Part shown: positions 1 through 5,424 of the stretch, piece by piece | Position numbering within the stretch: the first letter of the stretch is position 1 | How the letters are laid out: each line of letters begins with the position of its first letter | NCBI GenBank assembly: GCA_902363675.1 | Contig: CABJAV010000068.1 | Coordinates: 1-5,545, forward strand | DNA: 5,545 bases | Direction of reading: 5' to 3' | Source of the DNA: Lachnospiraceae bacterium | GTDB taxonomy: Bacteria > Bacillota > Clostridia > Lachnospirales > Lachnospiraceae | The notes under the pieces: generated by a model | Databases searched by the model: none | Seen by the model: only the letters and a program-made list of their open reading frames with translations | What the model was told of the DNA's origin: nothing | Made by a program: the position numbers and the translations under genes

Positions 1-33
1 AGGGTATATTCTGTATTTATATGCCTTTAACAT
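1..33 (-). CDS. tnpB: TnpB, IS200/IS605-family RNA-guided endonuclease, first 11 codons only
   Basis: TnpB is the IS605-family RuvC-type, omega-RNA-guided DNA nuclease and an ancestor of Cas12. Only the first 11 codons are visible, MLKAYKYRIYP, which matches the very conserved N-terminus of TnpB proteins (start, then K-A-Y-K/R-Y-R-I/L-Y-P). The start is ATG at 33-31 with a ribosome site AGAGGG at 43-48, nine bases upstream. It begins 18 nt after the tnpA remnant stop. The gene runs off the left edge, so whether its RuvC domain and zinc finger are intact cannot be seen. The identification rests on a short peptide plus the adjacent tnpA and is therefore good but not certain. Confidence 0.8.
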   Translation of the reverse strand, partial: MLKAYKYRIYP

Positions 34-51
34 CCACTGTCACCCTCTTTC

Positions 52-219
52 TCAACCTTGATTTTCTATATATCTTTTCAGCATTTCTTCCGATACATTT
101 CCTACACTACAGGCAAAATATCCATCTGTCCAAAATGTGATATTGTAATAGGTATTTGTGTCTGTTTTTAGATTTCCATGTTCCCATGCCATGAGTATGC
201 AATAATTTCTGATTTTTGG
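52..219 (-). pseudogene. tnpA: C-terminal remnant of IS200/IS605 TnpA Tyr-transposase
   Basis: The minus-strand frame ending at TGA 54-52 is open for 55 codons back to an in-frame TAG at 222-220. It encodes a typical TnpA C-terminus: a FWTDGYFACSVGNVSEE stretch followed by the terminal helix ending in KRYIENQG. In this family the Tyr of the Y-x-x-x-Q motif is the nucleophile that attacks single-stranded DNA, and both Y and Q are present. A complete TnpA is roughly 130-150 residues; here the first half, including the HUH metal-binding histidines, is absent. Similarity fades near the TAG, where the end-like hairpin begins, consistent with an internal deletion. An in-frame ATG at 192-190 would give only 46 residues. 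I treat it as a non-functional relic. Confidence 0.8.
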
Positions 220-262
220 CTACCTTAACCCACCGTCTAAAGCCAGTGGGATTGCGGTAGCC
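218..262 (-). repeat. Imperfect hairpin, probable IS605-type subterminal end structure
   Basis: The outer arms GGCTACC (218-224) and GGTAGCC (256-262) are perfectly complementary. Inside them CCCAC (229-233) pairs with GTGGG (246-250), and the arms are separated by unequal internal loops TTAA and ATTGC. On the minus strand the inner stem gains a G-T wobble and a G-C pair, leaving a GCTTTAGA loop, so the minus strand folds better than the plus strand. IS605-family ends carry such imperfect hairpins, which the transposase binds as single-stranded DNA. No T-run follows on either strand, so an intrinsic terminator is unlikely. It starts 15 nt beyond the rdgB stop. Confidence 0.6.
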
Positions 263-277
263 CTATTTCAAAAGTTT

Positions 278-880
278 TTAATTCTTTTTTTCCTGCTCGA
301 TCAAAAGCTCTTTCATCGCACGCAAAGCTTTTCCTCTGTGGCTGATTGCATTTTTCTGTTCTGGAGAAATGGTTGCGGAAGAGCATCCGAACTCATCCAG
401 ATAAAAAATCGGATCATAACCAAATCCGTTGACACCTTCCGGCTCCCAGCCGATATAGCCTTCCATGGTCTGCCTTGTAACAAGTTCCTTTCCATCTGGA
501 AGTACAGCTGCAATTGCACAGACGAAACGGGCCGTACGCTTTTCTTTCGGTACGCCATCGAGACGGTCGATCAGATTTTGATTCTTGATATCATAAGAAG
601 TATCTTCGCCCATATAACGCGCGGAATATACCCCCGGCTCTTTGTTGAGCGCATCAATCTCAAGACCGGAATCATCGGCTAAAACAATGGCATCCGTATG
701 TGCTGCGATTGCTCTCGCCTTAATCAGTGCATTCTCTTCGAATGTCTTTCCATCTTCCACAATATCAACCTGAATGCCCGCCTCTTTCATGGACTGGATC
801 TGCACGTCACAATCTGCCATAATTTCGCGGATCTCACGCATTTTGTCTTTGTTACCGGTTGCAAAAATAATGTTTTTCAT
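278..880 (-). CDS. rdgB: RdgB/HAM1-family XTP/dITP diphosphatase
   Basis: This cytoplasmic enzyme hydrolyses non-canonical purine triphosphates (dITP, XTP, ITP) to monophosphate and pyrophosphate, keeping deaminated bases out of DNA and RNA. The 200-residue product is full length for the family. Visible signatures are the N-terminal TGNKDKMREI (8-17), FEENA (47-51), ADDSGLEIDAL (68-78, with the conserved acidic pair), PGVYSARY (82-89), GFGYDPIF (152-159) and the SPEQKNAISHRGKAL block (172-186). I chose ATG 880 because the homology begins at MKNIIFATGN and AGGAGGG at 889-895 sits 8 nt upstream; an ATG at 916 has no such support. The start lies one base after the amidase stop, so translation is probably coupled. 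In many Clostridia rdgB is followed by a YfcE-like phosphodiesterase; here an IS element follows instead. Confidence 0.96.
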   Translation of the reverse strand: MKNIIFATGNKDKMREIREIMADCDVQIQSMKEAGIQVDIVEDGKTFEENALIKARAIAAHTDAIVLADDSGLEIDALNKEPGVYSARYMGEDTSYDIKNQNLIDRLDGVPKEKRTARFVCAIAAVLPDGKELVTRQTMEGYIGWEPEGVNGFGYDPIFYLDEFGCSSATISPEQKNAISHRGKALRAMKELLIEQEKKN

Positions 881-881
881 T

Positions 882-1931
882 TTAATATCCCTCCTCAAAA
901 GCCTCCATGATTGCATTATAAATACCCTGTGCTGCTTTCTTCTGGTATTTCGGAGACTTCAGCTTATCCAATTCATCATAATTTGTCATAAATCCAACTT
1001 CTATCAACGCCACCGGGACTTTGCTTGTACGGATAATATAAATGCTGTCTCCCTCAAGCAATCCTCGATTATAACTGTCAAAACTCTTTGAGACCGCATT
1101 CAGACAAATTTTCGCCAGCTTTTTGCTCGACAACTCCGAATCATCCGATTCACTGTACATGACCTGTGTACCGCTTGTCTGCGTAAAATTGCCCGTTGCC
1201 GAAGAATTATTGTGGATACTGATAAAAATATCCGCATCCGCCTTATTGGCCAGCTGTACGCGCTGATCCAGCGTCGGGTTCGTGTCTGTGGTCCGGGTAT
1301 AGTAGACACCGATATTATCCGGGCATGCATCAAACAATTTCTTTAATTGTAAAAGGATGTCCAGATCAATATCCTTTTCCGACACACCCAGCTTGACCGC
1401 ACCTGCTGCACGGCTTCCATGCCCTGCATCAATAACTACCACCTTATCATAAATATCATGTGGGTCTATGAAATCCAGGTAAAGACCGCCTTTTCTGTAT
1501 TTTTGCGAAAGTTCATATACCTTGTCTAGTGTCAGGGCAATCACCCCCTCTTCACCATCTTTATAATAAGACAATGATGCGATATGATCACTGCTGCCCC
1601 GGATCTTGTATTTCTGGAAATAATCCTCTGTTCCACCCGGAAACCGGATATACACCGTCTGCGTTACATAATCGTTTTCAATTTGAACATCTTCTTTTTT
1701 CAGTTCTGCCGGTAGTCCGATTTTCAGTTGTGCGTGAAGAGTTTCATCTTCTTTTACGATCTGTGCAGGTGCTGCCGTTGCGATCAGGCTTCCACCTTTG
1801 AGTTCCTCCTGCTGTTCTGCCGCCATCACCGCTTTTGCATGCAGATCCGGAAACCCCTGCAATCCTATGAGCACCACTACGGTCAGTACCGACATCATAA
1901 TAGTAATCCACTTTAGTACTCTTTCATCCAT
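882..1931 (-). CDS. Membrane-anchored or secreted N-acetylmuramoyl-L-alanine amidase (Amidase_3)
   Basis: This is a zinc amidase that cuts the bond between N-acetylmuramic acid and L-alanine in peptidoglycan, acting outside the membrane. Using the start at 1931 it has 349 residues: a short charged N-terminus, one hydrophobic segment (about 8-24) that is either a signal peptide or an anchor, a ~120-residue region without clear family assignment (about 50-160), then the Amidase_3 domain (about 163-345). The catalytic set is complete: His171 in DAGHG, Glu185 in GVSEKDIDL, His240 in SIHNN and Glu311 in LIEVGFMTN. ATG 1931 is preferred over an in-frame ATG at 1970, because the latter lies inside the peptidase gene, whereas AAGGAA (1938-1943) precedes 1931 and the hydrophobic segment then sits at the N-terminus. 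There is no choline- or SH3-type wall-binding domain. It starts 2 nt after the peptidase stop. Possible roles are cell separation or sporulation; the sequence does not decide. Confidence 0.93.
   Translation of the reverse strand: MDERVLKWITIMMSVLTVVVLIGLQGFPDLHAKAVMAAEQQEELKGGSLIATAAPAQIVKEDETLHAQLKIGLPAELKKEDVQIENDYVTQTVYIRFPGGTEDYFQKYKIRGSSDHIASLSYYKDGEEGVIALTLDKVYELSQKYRKGGLYLDFIDPHDIYDKVVVIDAGHGSRAAGAVKLGVSEKDIDLDILLQLKKLFDACPDNIGVYYTRTTDTNPTLDQRVQLANKADADIFISIHNNSSATGNFTQTSGTQVMYSESDDSELSSKKLAKICLNAVSKSFDSYNRGLLEGDSIYIIRTSKVPVALIEVGFMTNYDELDKLKSPKYQKKAAQGIYNAIMEAFEEGY
889..895 (-). promoter_or_regulatory. rdgB ribosome binding site inside the amidase gene
   Basis: AGGAGGG is read on the minus strand 8 nt before the rdgB ATG at 880. 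The same bases encode the end of the amidase (Glu-Glu-Gly-Tyr-stop), so ribosomes finishing the amidase pass directly over the site. It decides the rdgB start and supports translational coupling. Confidence 0.8.
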
Positions 1932-1933
1932 TG

Positions 1934-3634
1934 TTAGTTCCTTGTGAATGCCTTGATACAAAGATTGCACTCACGTTTTTCTTTCGCATTGACAAATTTC
2001 TTTCCATTCAGGCTGATATATCCTTCGCCGTCATCGAGATCCACGCCCTGTAGAATACTCTCGCCCGTATCATACTCGATTGCCAGCGGATGTTTCGATC
2101 CCGGTGTTTTCACATACAATACAATCGCGTATTTTTCCCCTGCTTTTAACTGCTGCTCGTCGAAATCAACCGTGTAATATCCCGCCTTTTTCACAATGCC
2201 GGATGCCAGTTTCTCACGATTTGCAAAAGATTTTTCATTTTTAAAATTGTGTACTACATACAATTCATATTCCGTATTAGCTCCTGTTGCATAGAAAGAT
2301 GCTGCAGAAAGTTTTTCATTTCCTTTTGCCTGAAATACGTTGGCACCATAAATCTGTTCACTGCCATACCCCATATTGCCGACCCAGCCGCAGAGATCAC
2401 TCTGGTAAATGTTATCATAATTGTCTGTGTCATCCACTCTGGTATATACAACATTGTGGGTGCCGATATTGGTGTCGTAATAAGAGACATAAAAAATGCC
2501 ATCTTCTCCAAAATCACTTCCCCAGCTGTTCTGACAAATAAAAGCGCCGTCTCCCTCCAGCTGCGTATTGAAATTAGAACTCGGATAATTATCATCCCAT
2601 CCAATAATCACAACATCGTGATTTGGTTTCTCCGTACCGATATAACAGTACGCACTATTTTCCCGGTTATAATAAGCCGAGCTATCCTGTGAGCTTCTTA
2701 TCGTGCTGTAAAGAGAAGATTCCACGCCACCATATTTAAATACCGCTTCTTTGATTCCCTCGTAATCTTTACCATCAATTATCTGCATTTCCTGCACATG
2801 CTTAACCGCCTTTAATGTATCATCGGATACACCATCTCCATACGGATCATCCTTTTCAAGAACCGGTCCCTGCCATGCTGCCAGATATGCCATACCCATG
2901 GTATATTCACCGCCATCGTACTGGTTCGCATGAAAAGAATTGCTCATACTCATATTGTCCACAGAAAACAAATACTTCTCTTCCGGCAAAAGCGAAGACT
3001 CAAGTGCACTCGTCGCTGCAAACGCCCAGCAGGTTCCATACGTTCCCTGATTGCGAATCTTTGACACTCTGCCTTTTTCCCGCAGATCAAAATAGGTCGG
3101 AACCAAAGCGCTCGTGTCTGTGTCCGCCGCCACAACCGTATTTTTTGTAATATCAAAATCACATTTATACCCAAGTAAATTGGATAAATCATTAAGACTT
3201 ACATACAATTTTCCTCCAACCTTTGTCAACGCAGATTTAATTTTTTCATCTTCTCCGTTAACATAAGCCTTCTTTTCATCCAACGATAACGACACGGATA
3301 AATTGTGCTTTTCCACAAGAAGCCGGTCGTTATCGTATACACGTGCACTGCAGTTCAATGCATCACGAAGCATGGACACCGGAACCATGATATTACGGTC
3401 CTTATTCATGTAAAGTTCCACCTGGTCACTAGTGTATTCCTGATTGTCAATCAAGGCTTTTACCTGATTTGAATTCACATCTTTCGCCACTAACGGATTC
3501 CACACTTTTGCCTCAAGCGTTCCTCCACGAAACCGTCCCACACTGGCATTATCCACACCCAAAACATGAAACTTAACCAAAAAAACAAACAAAATCACCA
3601 CTGTAAAAGCGATGTATCGTTTCGAATATTTCAT
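1934..3634 (-). CDS. Secreted papain-like (C1) cysteine peptidase with CuAO-like N-domain and lectin-like C-domain
   Basis: This is an exported cysteine protease of 566 residues. Order of parts: an N-terminal hydrophobic segment (about 8-26, signal peptide or anchor); a region resembling the copper-amine-oxidase N-terminal-like/stalk domain common in Clostridia surface proteins (about 60-170, with the MVPVSMLRDAL and LYVSLNDLSNLLG half-repeats); a C1 papain domain (about 180-395); and a beta-rich C-terminal region (about 400-566) that fits the lectin-like domain often fused to such peptidases. Catalytic residues are visible: Gln196 (RNQG), Cys202 (YGTCWAFA), His339 (NHDVVIIGWDD) and Asn369 (QNSWGSDFG). 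No propeptide-like ERFNIN pattern and no LPxTG anchor are seen. The start at 3634 has TGAGGT at 3639-3644. The stop is 2 nt from the amidase start, so the two extracellular hydrolases are probably made together. The substrate is unknown. Confidence 0.9.
   Translation of the reverse strand: MKYSKRYIAFTVVILFVFLVKFHVLGVDNASVGRFRGGTLEAKVWNPLVAKDVNSNQVKALIDNQEYTSDQVELYMNKDRNIMVPVSMLRDALNCSARVYDNDRLLVEKHNLSVSLSLDEKKAYVNGEDEKIKSALTKVGGKLYVSLNDLSNLLGYKCDFDITKNTVVAADTDTSALVPTYFDLREKGRVSKIRNQGTYGTCWAFAATSALESSLLPEEKYLFSVDNMSMSNSFHANQYDGGEYTMGMAYLAAWQGPVLEKDDPYGDGVSDDTLKAVKHVQEMQIIDGKDYEGIKEAVFKYGGVESSLYSTIRSSQDSSAYYNRENSAYCYIGTEKPNHDVVIIGWDDNYPSSNFNTQLEGDGAFICQNSWGSDFGEDGIFYVSYYDTNIGTHNVVYTRVDDTDNYDNIYQSDLCGWVGNMGYGSEQIYGANVFQAKGNEKLSAASFYATGANTEYELYVVHNFKNEKSFANREKLASGIVKKAGYYTVDFDEQQLKAGEKYAIVLYVKTPGSKHPLAIEYDTGESILQGVDLDDGEGYISLNGKKFVNAKEKRECNLCIKAFTRN
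1938..1943 (-). promoter_or_regulatory. Amidase ribosome binding site inside the peptidase gene end
   Basis: AAGGAA on the minus strand lies in the last codons of the peptidase (Thr-Arg-Asn-stop), 6 nt before the amidase ATG at 1931. It is weaker than the AGGAGG-type sites of rdgB and the rhodanese, so amidase translation may depend on ribosomes arriving from the peptidase. It supports choosing 1931 over the upstream ATG at 1970. Confidence 0.65.
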
Positions 3635-3663
3635 TTCTACCTCACTCTGTCATCCAATGTTCG

Positions 3664-4824
3664 TCAATTATTTTCTTTCTGTGTTCTCTTTGGCGGCTTC
3701 GGCCCCAAAAACTGATAGAAATATGTCCGGATCATACCGTTATAAATTTTGCGGTTTTTGTCCGCTTTCCGTCCAATATAGCGCTCTGTATCCTCATAAC
3801 TGGTAATCATATACATAGACCAGGAATCCAACCCCTCATACGCTTTTCCAATCTGCGTATACAGTTCCGGCAGATCCGCCTTCTCTTCCAGACGCTCTCC
3901 ATATGGAGGATTTGTAATGATAAATCCGTATTTCTTCGGATGATGAAGATCTGCCACTGCGCGCTGCTGAAAATGGATCAGATGATCTACACCCGCACGT
4001 TTTGCATTTTCTCTTGCCGCCTTGACGACTTCTCCATCGATGTCATATCCCTGAATATCCACCTCAATATCTGTGTTTACCAGTTCCTGCGCTTCTTCAA
4101 CGGTATCGTACCACAACTGACGCGAAATCAGATTCGTCCACTTCTCTGCTGTAAACGTACGGTTCATTCCCGGTGCAATATTCGCCGCCATCATCGCTGC
4201 CTCGATTGGAAATGTTCCACTTCCACAAAACGGATCTACAAGAATACGGTCCTTTTTCCATGGTGTCAGCATAATCAGTGCTGCTGCCAGTGTCTCAGTC
4301 AAAGGCGCCTTACTTGTGAGCAGACGGTATCCTCTCTTGTGCAGAGAATCGCCGGATGTATCCAATGTCACCATCACCTCATCCTTCATCAGAAAAATGC
4401 GTACCGGATATGCCGCTCCATCCTCCGGAAACCAATCCAGATGATAGGAACGCTTCATACGCTCCACCATCGCCTTCTTTGCAATGGACTGTATATCCGA
4501 AGGACTAAAAAGCTTGCTTTTGATGGAAGATGCTTTCGTCACCCAGAACTTTCCGTCCTTTGGAATATACTCCTCCCAAGGCAATGCCTTAATCCCCTCA
4601 AAAAGCTCATCAAATGTCGTGGCATGAAAACGTCCCACCTGCAAAAGTACACGCTCAGCACTGCGCAGAAAGATATTGGCTCGGCAGATTGCCTCGGCAT
4701 CTCCTTCGAAAGTGATTCGTCCATCTTCTACCTTTGTAATTTCATATCCCAAATCATATATTTCTCTCTTTGTAACGGCCTCCAGTCCAAAATGGCATGG
4801 CACCACTAATTCATACGTATTCAT
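3664..4824 (-). CDS. rlmL: THUMP-domain class I SAM-dependent 23S rRNA (guanine-N2) methyltransferase, RlmL/YpsC type
   Basis: This enzyme uses S-adenosylmethionine to methylate RNA in the cytoplasm. By homology with E. coli RlmL the target would be a guanine N2 in 23S rRNA (G2445 in E. coli), but the exact base here is inferred. The 386-residue protein has an N-terminal region with a THUMP RNA-binding domain (about 45-157), the LDTSGDSLHKRGYR link (154-167), the SAM-binding motif DPFCGSGTFPIEAA (197-210) and the catalytic NPPYGER (305-311), which suits methylation of an exocyclic amine. It is the short Bacillota form; E. coli RlmL is a longer fusion with a second methyltransferase (RlmK). 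The C-terminal tail is basic (PKPPKRTQKENN). ATG 4824 begins the conserved start of the family; the ribosome site GAGG (4836-4839) is somewhat distant at 11 nt. The gene ends 29 nt before the peptidase start. Confidence 0.93.
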   Translation of the reverse strand: MNTYELVVPCHFGLEAVTKREIYDLGYEITKVEDGRITFEGDAEAICRANIFLRSAERVLLQVGRFHATTFDELFEGIKALPWEEYIPKDGKFWVTKASSIKSKLFSPSDIQSIAKKAMVERMKRSYHLDWFPEDGAAYPVRIFLMKDEVMVTLDTSGDSLHKRGYRLLTSKAPLTETLAAALIMLTPWKKDRILVDPFCGSGTFPIEAAMMAANIAPGMNRTFTAEKWTNLISRQLWYDTVEEAQELVNTDIEVDIQGYDIDGEVVKAARENAKRAGVDHLIHFQQRAVADLHHPKKYGFIITNPPYGERLEEKADLPELYTQIGKAYEGLDSWSMYMITSYEDTERYIGRKADKNRKIYNGMIRTYFYQFLGPKPPKRTQKENN

Positions 4825-4893
4825 AAGTTTTCTTTCCTCTATGTAACTTCCAAAATTTTCTTTTATGTTATAGTGCTTCAGTCTTTTCTATTG

Positions 4894-5220
4894 TTACACA
4901 TTCCGACGATTTTTGAAATAGTTTTCCTGAACTTTTTTCATTGCTTCATAACCTCCCACAACAGTTGCCACCTGATAGCCTTCCTGCCCCAGCATACGCG
5001 CCATCTGCATACTTCCACCACCGTGTTCACAATACAAAATAAGTTTACGTCCCTTTGGCAAATAACGTTTTCCCCGGCTAATGTCATCATATGGATAATT
5101 GACAGCCCCCGGCCAGTGTCCTTTTGCGTAATCTTCTTTCTCCCGTATATCAACGAGTAACGCATTGCTTTTTCTTATCCGGTCTATCAGTTCTGATGCA
5201 TACACAATCGTAAAATCCAT
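4894..5220 (-). CDS. Single-domain rhodanese-like sulfurtransferase
   Basis: Rhodanese domains carry sulfane sulfur as a persulfide on an active-site cysteine and pass it to acceptors. The 108-residue product is one complete domain: LLVDIREKEDYAKGH (21-35), the GHWPGAVN signature (34-41), and the active-site strand LILYCEHGGGS (60-70) with Cys64 followed by a loop of usual length, so it should be catalytically competent. There is no signal peptide, so it is probably cytoplasmic. I place the start at 5220 because AGGAGG (5227-5232) sits 6 nt upstream and the domain begins there; an ATG at 5256 would add 12 residues without a clear ribosome site. It is the first gene of the five-gene run, 69 nt before the RNA methyltransferase. 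The physiological acceptor is unknown; a link to tRNA or rRNA modification is only suggested by the neighbour. Confidence 0.9.
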   Translation of the reverse strand: MDFTIVYASELIDRIRKSNALLVDIREKEDYAKGHWPGAVNYPYDDISRGKRYLPKGRKLILYCEHGGGSMQMARMLGQEGYQVATVVGGYEAMKKVQENYFKNRRNV

Positions 5221-5226
5221 AACCAG

Positions 5227-5232
5227 CCTCCT
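5227..5232 (-). promoter_or_regulatory. Strong ribosome binding site deciding the rhodanese start
   Basis: A perfect AGGAGG lies 6 nt upstream of the ATG at 5220. It sits between that codon and the in-frame ATG at 5256, showing that the shorter protein is the real one. Confidence 0.85.
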
Positions 5233-5287
5233 GAATTTTTGGTTTTCCATGAACAATGGTCTTTTATATATAGTCCTATAGTACTAT

Positions 5288-5308
5288 TTATGCATTTTTC
5301 ATGCATAA
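5288..5308. repeat. AT-rich inverted repeat upstream of the rhodanese gene
   Basis: The 8-bp arms TTATGCAT (5288-5295) and ATGCATAA (5301-5308) are perfect reverse complements around a 5-nt loop. Each arm also contains the self-complementary hexamer ATGCAT. The stem is too AT-rich and lacks a T-run, so it is not a convincing terminator. It could be an operator for a dimeric regulator or merely a chance palindrome in AT-rich DNA. The surrounding spacer 5221-5348 holds no gene, and I see no promoter there that I would call firmly, although TATATA/TATAAA boxes near 5262-5275 could serve as a -10. Confidence 0.45.
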
Positions 5309-5348
5309 TTTTCTAGGTCTTTTTTCCTATATAAATTAGAAACAAAGA

Positions 5349-5418
5349 ATAGGGTAGAGGGAGAATAATTATCTCGCCCCTCCCATTGAACCGTACGTAC
5401 GGATCTCGTATACGGCTC
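5349..5418 (-). ncRNA. Group II intron domains V and VI with 3' splice site
   Basis: Domain V (5418-5388) starts GAGCCGTA and ends TACGGTTC. These arms form an 8-bp lower stem including the AGC catalytic triad, followed by a CG bulge on the 3' side and a 4-bp upper stem TACG/CGTA closing a 5-nt loop AGATC. Domain VI (5384-5352) folds from GGGAGGGG against CTCCCTCTACCC, with the A at 5355 left unpaired between GGG/CCC and the next pair; it is the candidate branch point. The splice site would then lie about 5349. The domain V core matches the family consensus closely; the apical part is unusual (canonical loops are GNRA tetraloops). Confidence 0.82.
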
Positions 5419-5424
5419 TACAAC

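Larger units (their letters stand above)
1..262 (-). mobile_element. IS200/IS605-family element, 5' part (truncated by window edge)
   Basis: This stretch reads, in minus-strand order, as an end-like hairpin (218-262), a C-terminal remnant of a TnpA Tyr-transposase (52-219) and the start of tnpB (33 to 1). The tnpA-then-tnpB order with an 18-nt gap is the usual IS605 layout. The element lies just behind the rdgB stop without breaking that gene; its outer tip must fall within about 15 nt of position 263, but I cannot define the exact cleavage site. The right end, most of tnpB and any omega-RNA lie beyond position 1. The tnpA is too short to be functional, so the copy should not move by itself. 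Confidence 0.8.

Noticed and set aside
218..277. Intrinsic terminator for the five-gene run
   Set aside because: The hairpin is not followed by a T-run on the minus strand, and the stem is interrupted; the IS-end explanation fits better.
881..916. An upstream in-frame ATG giving RdgB 12 extra residues
   Set aside because: The extension lies inside the amidase end, has no ribosome site and no family similarity; AGGAGGG fits the ATG at 880.
1932..1970. An upstream in-frame ATG giving the amidase 13 extra residues and a 37-nt overlap with the peptidase
   Set aside because: The shorter form puts the hydrophobic segment at the N-terminus and has AAGGAA at the proper distance.
3940..4809. A 289-codon open frame on the plus strand opposite the RNA methyltransferase
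   Set aside because: Its product is rich in Cys and His in a way typical of a reverse-strand shadow, has no ribosome site or known motif, and fully overlaps a gene with clear catalytic motifs.
4825..4893. Promoter for the RNA methyltransferase gene, from a TATAACAT box in the 69-nt spacer
   Set aside because: No acceptable -35 box is found at 16-18 nt, so it is not supported beyond AT-rich chance.
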